A stretch of DNA of 64,000 nt from assembly GCF_000003195.3 (NCBI RefSeq), contig NC_012873.2, forward strand, positions 16,605,202 through 16,669,201, in the 5' to 3' direction. This DNA is from Sorghum bicolor (taxonomy: Eukaryota; Streptophyta; Magnoliopsida; Poales; Poaceae). The notes under the pieces were generated by a model. It did no database searches. It saw only the letters and a program-made list of their open reading frames with translations, and was not told where the DNA came from. A program made the position numbers and the translations under genes. This document shows, in pieces, positions 55,576 through 64,000 of the stretch; the stretch's first letter is position 1; each line of letters begins with the position of its first letter.

Positions 55576-58394
55576 TGTAACCCCCAAAAAATTGCTTTCT
55601 AATTACTAGGATTTAATTTGATTTATTTGAATATTTTTGTGAGCATTTAAATTAGCGAATAAATAATTTTGTAGAATTAAAAGTTATCATAGGGATAGAA
55701 ACTTGTTTATGCATTCATGCTGGAGCATATTTAATTTTAGTGTTGTGTGTTTGTTTTATCACCAAAAGGATTTAAAATCCCTTTTCAAAAAGCTTTAGAA
55801 AACAAGGAAGAAAAAAGAAAGTTATAACAAAAAGAGAAGAACCAACCGTTTTTGGCCCAAACCCAACTCCCTCGGCCCAGTCCCTCCCCCCCCCCGCAGC
55901 TCAGCAGCTCGGCCTAGCAGGAAGCCACCTCGGCGCCCCACCCTCGGTCGGCCCAAACCGTGAGCCGAGCCCACCAGCTCGTGCGCCTCTCCCTCTCCTC
56001 TTTTCTATCACTGGCACCCTGGGCCCGCGTGTCAGTCTCCTCTCCCTCCCTCTTTTCTTCCCCAACACGCATAACTGGGCAGGACACCGTCGAAGGTGAT
56101 CCGAGCGAACCAACCCCGATTTAGACGGGATTACTTGCCGCATAGCACACACAGGGCACCCTATAAGACTCACCGCACCCGCCGGCGCACTTTTTTCCCC
56201 ACCCGAGCGTTTTTCTAAGCCCTAGCCACAGTACCGTGAAGTTTCGGATCTCACCGGTTTCCTTCCCCTCCTCACCACGCGGCTAACCTTCTCTGCTCCT
56301 TCTCAGCCCAAGAAAAGCTCCTATACGGATTCATGCTGAGCTCCTCGTTCTCTTAGTGGTATTCTTTCGTAGTTTGGTGCTCGGAAACACGAAGACCATG
56401 AACTCCGGCGAGCTTCGGGGGGAGCATCCATGGCGCCGCCGTGAAGGGGTCACCGTCGGTGGCGGGCCGGTCGGATTCCTTCTCAGATTCGATCTCAACC
56501 GTCCCTTCTCGATCTAACGGCCTGAAATAGAAGATACCCTTTCGGATGGAGGTTTTGCTAAAGAGTCCCTGCTGATTTTGGGAATAAGACCCGCGGTCCA
56601 TGGCCTCTATACGGGATTACGCTTTTCACTTTCAAAAACGTATTCTTCATCGGTTTGAATTAGAATACGCTTTCTGCTATTTACAAGTTTGCCACTGGAT
56701 TTAAAATGCTTATAAAATGCTCATTTTAACTCCGTTTTGGTCCATTCAAATTGCGTTGGATTCGTCTTATTGAGATCTACGTGCTAGTGCCATTGTATTC
56801 TCAGTTTGTAATTTTTTATTTTCGTGGTACTATTTAATTAATTATTTTTCTATAGGAAATCTTAGAAAATTCATAACTTCACCGTTTCAACTCTGATTTT
56901 CATGATCTTTATGTCTGTGTGTTCGTAGCGCTGCATAGAACATTTTTATAAACTTTTGTATTTATTTCACCACTGTTGGTGTATTGTTCTAATTAAGCTT
57001 ATTTGCTTTGTGTATGATTATCCATTGGAATGCGTGTTGTTGATTGATGATCGAGTATAGGCGGTGAGAAATACGTTGGTGATCAAGGGCAATCTTTTGA
57101 CCAGCAGCAGGAGTTTCAGGGAAGCTTTGATCAAGGCATGTATAACTTGGGACTATCCTTGTTACCTATACACATTTTAATACAATATATCATATGCATG
57201 TGTCCACCTTGACGACCTTAGCAAAATCATAGATGCTTGTTATCTGAATTCCTTGTTACCTATTTGGATATGCATTTGGGTAGTTCTTGCTAGTGCTTGA
57301 TTATTAATCCATGATCTTGTAACATGAATATTTATACAATAAACAATAAAATTAGCTTTCTAACAACATGAATATAAAAAGGGTGGAAAGAACTCTGGCT
57401 TTTGCTAAATTAATCTTGACCCTCCATGAGGACTTATCCCTTGGCAAAAGCTGGGACAACTCGTACAACCATGAGGGCTATATGGCTCTAGTTTTAGCTC
57501 AATATGAGGATCTTTTTCTAGCTTGTTAGCGGTTACCTTAAATGGCGTAAGAATGGCTAGACACGTTGGGTATAGTGCGGCCTCTGTCTGTGTGTGTAGG
57601 TTGCGTGTTATGTGCCATGGAAGGGGGGCTCTATATCTGCCTGCCGAGTGAATCTAATGGCCCTAACTTGTTAGACAAAACCTTTGAAAGGCTTCATAGT
57701 GATCCCTGCCGACCTCCCTTGGAAGGGGGTTAAGAGACTTGCAACCTCGGACGAAAGGGTAAATCACGACTCATGGGTAAAGATGTACAACCTCTGCAGA
57801 GTGTTAAATCTGGTATACTAGCTGTGCCCACAGATACGGGTGGCCTGGAAAACTGACGGAATACATGGACACTGATGAACATGATTAGTGATGATAAATG
57901 ATGGTTTATTATGTTGTTTATATGTGATATTCTTGATTCTTGTATACATTGATCATGTGGTTATGGGATTAAATATGCTACCTTGATATTTGCTATTCAA
58001 TGATAAAATGCTATATACCTATAAAAGTTAAATGCAGTCAAACCAGTGTCAGCTTATTGAGCCTCATGAACCCCTGATTATACTTGTTGAGTATGATATG
58101 TGCTCACTCTTGCTATTTCACAACACCTCAGGATATCCTAATGAAGATGACTAGAATGAGGACTATCGTTATGAGTACTAGGCTTGGAGTCAACCAGTCG
58201 ACTGTGTCCCTATGTGGTGCTTTCGTCGAGAGTATCTTTATTTGTTTGAGACTATGTAATAATTATTATTCCATTATGTAATAAACATTGTGATGGTACT
58301 ATTTGAGATTTGTCAACTTATGGGTGTGACTGTTTCTGGGGCGCACATGAGTCTTTTATGCACTCTATTTCATTCTTGAAATTTGGGTGTGACA
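55576..58394 (+). repeat. 3' LTR of the Del element
   Basis: TGTAACCCCC..GGGTGTGACA, 2819 bp, a usual length for Del/Tekay LTRs. It includes a GC-rich stretch (55850-56530) with no accepted gene, and the 'gcttcatagtgatccctgcc' region near 57690 that is shared, inverted, with 9474-10930. No TSD can be checked because the 5' LTR is missing. Confidence 0.85.
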
Positions 58395-58485
58395 TTTTTG
58401 CATGGGCACATGTATCCTTTGAATATAATAATTGATCAGAGAGGTAATAATAAGAACTTAGAGCATTTAAGCAATGTTGTCCTAT

Positions 58486-58530
<45 letters not shown>

Positions 58531-61500
58531 TGTTTGACTCCCAGTGTAGGAGAAAAACAATTTTAAGGTGGATCTAGATGGAAGTGGACAATAGTTGCGC
58601 TTACTCCCAGAGTAGGAGTAATGTATATGTGAGTGGAGTGTGTACGTGATCTTGGTTTTAAAAGCATGACAAGACTCTCATAAGGTATACGACAAAGGTT
58701 GACTGAACTCAATGCAAAGCAAGTAGCATAAATGTGCAAAAGTTTTTCTAACTCTAGATGTATATTATATATGGCTTTGGTAGGAATTCAAACTTGTCAT
58801 AAAGAGCTCATCATGTAGGATTTGGGGTTTTCAAAATATATCTCCAGGACTTAGTAATGCTAGGAATAACATAAATAGCAGCTCAGACTTTCAATGATCA
58901 TATCAACCAACTACCTAGACTTAGCTCAAACTTATGCCTCCACAAGTTGCAGGTTCAGAGTAAATCTTCAAATTAGAACACTAATGTCCAAAACTCGAGA
59001 GAGTCTAACGTTGAAATCTAGGTAGTTGTAAAGATCTAGAACAGAGCAACTATTCATCATCTCTAAGACAAAATTTCAATGTTCATAAATTTTTATTTAG
59101 CTCTAGTTTAAATTGACTCTAAACAGATTCTAACACTTAGCTAATTATATACTCACAAGAAGACTCTATGACTTGTGGACCTTCATGTGCCCCCATATTT
59201 TTGGTAATTTTATGACTATATAGACTCAAAAATTGCTTAGGTATAATTACCTGATAATTAGGGGATGCTCCTCCCACAAGCTGGATGGTTGCAATACTTG
59301 GTGTAGATGTCCTTTAGAGTGAGCTAACTAGTAGCGGACCTGGTGGGTGCCACTGATAGACTCTCTCCTTGTTATGATGTTATTCCTGCATAAATACTCT
59401 CCACAAAGAGAAACCAAAACTTGAGGCTCGAATTTGTTAATGGGTTAGCGGTCAGCCAAAGATTAATTGATCACCTTTATGAGCTAGCTTTATTGTTGTC
59501 TAATTTAAACAAGATTTCAATTTTCTCTTATTTTTTATTTTTCTATTTATGATGTAGGAATTTAAATATGAATGCTATATTTTTTCATTTTTATTTTATA
59601 TCACCACAGCAGATGTTCCTTCAAAAAATACCATAGGGTATCCACATGGGGCTTTGTGATGCCATGAGTAATGCAGTAAATATTTTTTGTTGTTTTTATA
59701 TCTTTTAGTGTGTAAAAATTATGCTACTAAATAAATTACAAATGCATTTGAAGAGATAACTACCATTCTAACCTTATGGCTAGGGTATGGAATTTAAAGT
59801 CTACCAACAGGGCTTAGATAGAGGAGAACACTTACTCTATGGGTTCATCGTTTGAGGTAACCTCAGTCAACTCCCTATTTCGTGGTGATGCCGCACATGC
59901 CTTCTTCCATCTCGTTTTTGTCTCTTTTTGCTTCTCTCTTTTCTAGCTCCGGCTCTTTAGCTTTATTCTCTTTCTCCCACGCTTCTAGCCATGCTGATAG
60001 CTAGGGGATGTTCTCCCCCAAACTAGATGTTTGCTTATGGTTGATCGTTGAAGCTGAGTGGTCCTCATGGAGGAGCTCATGCTTGTAAGAGCAAGTGTTG
60101 CCTGGAATACTTCAATCTCATTACCCAAGAAGTTACTTCATTCATACAGGGTCAGCTATATGTTAGAAAGGTGTACTTCATGTGATGAAGATGAAGATTC
60201 CTAGGTAAGCTGGCTCTTGGAGTCATCCTGCAGAAAGCTCTCACAAAACACCAAAACTCGTGGAACGGTATTAGGATAAAACGTTAATGATTATCATTTT
60301 TAGAGGATTGGGTGTTGTGGTGGTTTCAAAGTATTTTTAAGACAGCAGTATTGCAACAGGATGCTCAGTTAATATTTTTTTGGATTTTATGGGTTTATAA
60401 AGTGCAAATGCATGATATATATTTTTATTCTATAGGCCACCACAGTGAGAACTCCTACAGCTTTTACACTACAAGAGTTTCACATGGAGCTTAATATTTT
60501 TTTAAGATGCATGAATGTAGCCTAATGCAAGACTATTTATTTTTGTTATTTCTATGCATTGCCAATATAGAAAGGTAAACATACTAAAGAGAAATTAACT
60601 CATACAATGTAAGGAAGTAGATATAGATAACTACAGATGTTACCTTATGGTGAGGGTTTGATGTTTTTAGTCCTTTGAACTGGACTTCTCCTTGCAGTGG
60701 TTCATTGAGTACTTTGAGTTGCTCTTGACGGTAAGGATTGAGGTGGTGCCTCTACTAGTGGCTCCCAATAGCGGTGCCACCTTATTTCTTTCTGTTGTAG
60801 GCATCTCAAAGCCAATCTTATGTGCATCATTATTACTAGTTGAAAACTTTCATAAAGACGAGGTAGAGATCAAGTGCACGGGCTCTGTTGGTGGGAAAAC
60901 ACCAACAGAAACTAGAAATTTATTTATCCTCTATCCTTGGGCACAATAAGATTGATATTATTCATATTGTTCCTTCCTATCAATGATGAGAGGACCAGAA
61001 GTATAAATGTGATATTTAAACTTGTGAGATAAAGAGTAAAGTTACTTAACCATTAGAAAGGATATTCATCTTTATAATATATCAAGAATAATAGATGAAG
61101 TATTTCTAGCTTACTTGGTTAAGACTAAGATTACAAGAATAGCACCATGAACAAACTCAGGGAACAAATCATGTTGAGTTTAATCAGGTTGATCAATTTA
61201 AGTTGTAACTCTAACATGGTTGTATTTTCATTTATTGCATACCAAGATCAAGAAATTAATGACCACTTACCTTAAGATGTTACCTTCATTAGAGCATGAT
61301 GAAGGGTAAATGAATTTTAGTGGTCTCCTTTTCTTGTAACATGGGCTATTCATTAGCATCTTGTCTCATATGTTGTACTCCTTTCTCACTCTTCAGACCT
61401 TCTGCTTCTCTCATTATGTCTTTTCTGCAAGGGGTTAGTGGACAACACATACCCGAAGGAATATACTATTTATCAAAGTATGGATAGTGGTTGCCTAAGA

Positions 61501-63170
61501 GTTAAAGATTCATTTTGTAGCTCATGTTTTCAATGATTCAATACTATTTCAATTTTTTTCATCAAGGTTAAAGCAAGAATATTATTTTGAAGCATACCCT
61601 TAACCTTGAATTGATTCTATGAATACTCTCCTAATTTAAACATTTTTTATGTAAGAGGGATTAGTCTATATGTACAACTAAATTCTTATATAAGTATGCT
61701 TGATTTTCATAATGTTTACATAATATTCTAAAGCATACTTATAATAGAATAAGGAAGTTTGCAAGAATAAAGGTCTTTATTCACATAGAAACAAGAATAT
61801 GTATGGTGAACCACAGGAGCATTTTATTATATATTTTAGCAACTTATGTTTGAGAATAGCGTAGGGTAGAAATGACCAAGACAAATTAGCAACATGGTAT
61901 AAGATGTTAATTGTAGTTACATGTTGCATGAGGCTTGGACATACGTACCTCATATCTTCATCTTTCTAAGTAAGTGATGACGAACTTACTTGGAAGAGGA
62001 GGGTTTGGGTTCATCTATTGGCGAGAGGTCGTGGTCTTGCTGAGCAAGGCCTTCCTTTTATTCTTCACCTTTTCACCATTAAATGAAACTATAAAAGATT
62101 ACATGCTCTTCAATCATCAACCTTTTCCTGACTTCTTTGATTAATTTGTGGTTGATGAGCCGGGGTCTATAGGAGATGCGATAATGCTCATTTGAAAACT
62201 TCTTCTCCAATAGATTAAGGTTATTCTTTCCTACAAAATGTTAGTGGACACAGACCCAAGGGAATAGCAAGATTGAAATACATGTTTTGTTGTCCATTTT
62301 TTTATTTTCTCCTATGCTAATCAAGATGATATATGGTTTAAGATTATTTAGCATAAATTGTGTCTATTGTGTTTTATGTTGTTATTGCAATCTATCATGG
62401 TTCAAGGCAAAGATAACTTGTAACAAAAGATAAATTGATAAAATATTACTACTCACAAGTTGGAATTTTTGTGCAAAGTTATCATCTGCCTTGATTCATC
62501 CCCGGTGTGAACTTATCTCTTGACTTTGCCAGATTTAATTCAAAATTTTCTTGTAGGGGTTAGTCTGACCAAATATCCAGTATCCACTACAACATACTGT
62601 CGGCTCAAAAATCAACCTAGACACCACATCTAATTTGACTTAGGAAGGCATTTTAATCTGAGCTTAGTTTAAAAGCCTTTTAAAAGTAAAACCATCACTC
62701 TGAAACTAAGCACCATGCTTTATTTAAGAGATTTATAAAAGTACTTCAAAGCCTAAACATATATCATAGCAAATAAAGGTAACATGAAAATATAGTAGAT
62801 ATTTATTTAGATAGAGATAAAAGAGCATGATCATGATGAGTTTTTTTATATAATGCATGTGAGATGAATATATGAAATGGAACATGTTATGGCTGAGGAA
62901 ATTTAAACTAAATAGTGTGAATATATGGATTAATGTAAACATGCAATCGAATGTAAAAGATAACTACTCATAATTGTTGAAGTCCATGAGCAAGACTTTC
63001 TCACCTTTATCTGATCATACATACCATGACTCACATTCTGCAATTTGTGAGTGATGCAACATCTTTGTTCCCATCACTTGAGATATGAATTAAAGTCCTG
63101 TGACGTCGACCTCTTTCTCTAACATTGGATTTGTTATGTTTCTTCTTATTTTGTGGGGGCAGGCCGGAAG
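58395..63170 (-). mobile_element. Non-coding interior of a second Athila-like element (right edge)
   Basis: 4.8 kb without a supported gene. It shares ordered, diverged blocks with 1-1685 (for example 60860-60915, 61165-61300 and 62505-62700), in the same orientation. Phrases of the type 'ggggttagtggacaacacatacccgaagg' recur at about 61432, 62238 and 62555, suggesting old internal repeats. It meets an LTR-like sequence at about 63170, so it is read on the minus strand. Confidence 0.6.
58490..58528. repeat. (TA)n microsatellite
   Basis: Pure TA dinucleotides, 39 bases. Confidence 0.95.
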
Positions 63171-64000
63171 GTCGTAAATTGGTCGTTTATTACCCTACAT
63201 AAGATATAAAAGTAGACAAACAAGGGCTCTTTTAGTTATAGTAATAGCTAGCCAATGGATAAACTCAGGAATAAATACTAAGGTAATCTATAACTACATC
63301 AATGAATAACTCTAATTAGTGCAATTACATCTAGAAATCATTGCTAAGTCAACCCTATATCATAATCACATGTAAAGAGGCATCAACTAATGAGGGTATT
63401 AAGACACAAGGGTCACCTCCTTTGTGATCACGCCCATGCTAGTCCTACGTACAGAGGGTGGACTACAGAGGATCCAACGTAACTGTCACCTACGCGGTCT
63501 ACCACACGTCCCGGAACGTTAGGGTGTACTTGCAGATAAACAAGATATCTAGACACCACGTCTACATATTGTCTACCATCTACCCAACAATTAATTAGGT
63601 AAACGCTATACGAGCAATTACATGAATTCAATAAGATCAAACCAACTATCCTAGACATATAATCAAAGTAGACAATGACTATTGCAATTAAGAATATATA
63701 AGAGATTAAGAACAATATTGCCTGAATCATAATATTGAATACAATAAGAGAAAGGTACTAGAACTATACCGAACTCCACGCTCCAGACAGATGCCAGGGG
63801 CTCCAGATCTCACTGGAGAACTAGAACTCTTCTACTTCTAATCTAACTAGGCTAAAGCTATGCACTAGAGAGGCTCTGATAAACTAGAGAAGGCTCTTGA
63901 TAGATGGATCTCCAAATGACTTGATGCCTTAGGGAGGGGGCTCTGCCCCTTTATTTATGGCCCAGTGGGACCGACGTGCACCGTAGGATCAAACCGACTT
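63170..64000 (-). repeat. Diverged Athila-like LTR, cut by the window edge
   Basis: Follows a decayed primer-site-like 'gggggcaggccggaag' (63154-63170) in the position that tccccggcaacggcgcca holds at 1686. Shares the architecture of the LTR at 1711-2990: 'acaccacgtcta' at about 63554 (compare 2128), a 'ccaggggctccaga' phrase (compare 2540), and a TATA-like 'cataaataaa' on the minus strand at 63950-63959. Edges approximate. Confidence 0.5.

Larger units (their letters stand above)
41692..58394 (+). mobile_element. Del/Tekay chromovirus, 5'-truncated, split by an Athila element
   Basis: Pieces 41692-43555 and 52778-58394. Contains a 5' leader fragment, gag-protease (41920-43550), RT-RNase H (52778-54213), integrase with chromodomain (54210-55528), a polypurine tract and a 2.8 kb 3' LTR. 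The 5' LTR is missing: left of 41692 is a CACTA fragment. All coding parts have stops or frameshifts. The Athila element inserted between protease and RT, duplicating acatc. The domain order and the C-terminal chromodomain place it in the Del/Tekay chromovirus lineage. Confidence 0.85.

Overview
The window is repeat-dense plant nuclear DNA. It most resembles a panicoid/andropogonoid grass (sorghum, sugarcane or maize relatives). This rests on the mix of CACTA transposons with 'CTTTAGCACCGGTTC'-type subterminal repeats, long-LTR Ty3/gypsy elements of the Del/Tekay and Athila lineages, a Ty1/copia element with 1.9 kb LTRs, and Tourist-like MITEs. The genus is an inference. Nothing bacterial, organellar or ribosomal was seen, and no complete, clearly single-copy host gene was found. 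Intron positions, stops and target-site duplications (TSDs) were read by eye.

Layout. 1-2990: the end of a minus-strand Athila-like element (non-coding interior, tRNA-Asp-type primer site, LTR), inserted into an exon of a CACTA gene. 2991-8874: two CACTA ends in the same orientation, with tandem arrays (units of about 181 and 675 bp) and a decayed TNP2 C-terminus. 8875-12584: fragments of old LTRs. 12590-24777: a minus-strand copia-type solo LTR (TSD tgact) split by a 10.3 kb CACTA element (14390-24665, TSD atg). That CACTA carries a seven-exon TNPA-like gene, a remnant of TNP2, an intact two-exon GRF zinc-finger/membrane-anchor gene and a Lys/Ala-rich coiled-coil gene. 24783-27946: unresolved old repeat. 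27947-29798: a TIR element set inside a (TA)n microsatellite. 29945-30290: a Tourist-like MITE. 30389-31835: the last two exons of a multi-pass membrane protein gene (possibly CASP-like), with a 998 bp CACTA miniature in their intron.

32030-41182: a 5'-truncated old copia LTR split by a full copia element of the same family (32507-40701, TSD cctag). 41185-41690: a TNP2 fragment (DUF4218 region). 41692-58394: a 5'-truncated Del/Tekay chromovirus, split between protease and reverse transcriptase by a complete Athila element (43556-52772, TSD acatc). 58395-64000: a second minus-strand non-coding Athila-like element, related to the one at the left edge.

How it works together. This is a record of nested insertions rather than a pathway. 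The retroelements carry recognisable gag, protease, RT, RNase H and integrase, but nearly all are broken. Many in-frame stops are one C-to-T (or G-to-A) step from Gln, Arg or Trp codons, as expected of methylated, silenced DNA. The features most likely to repay attention are the intact GRF/TM gene and the coiled-coil gene inside the CACTA element, the accessory ORF with its own TATA box in the env position of the Athila element, the protease-like domain without its Asp, the repeated tRNA-like A-box/B-box modules, and the microsatellite-embedded TIR element.
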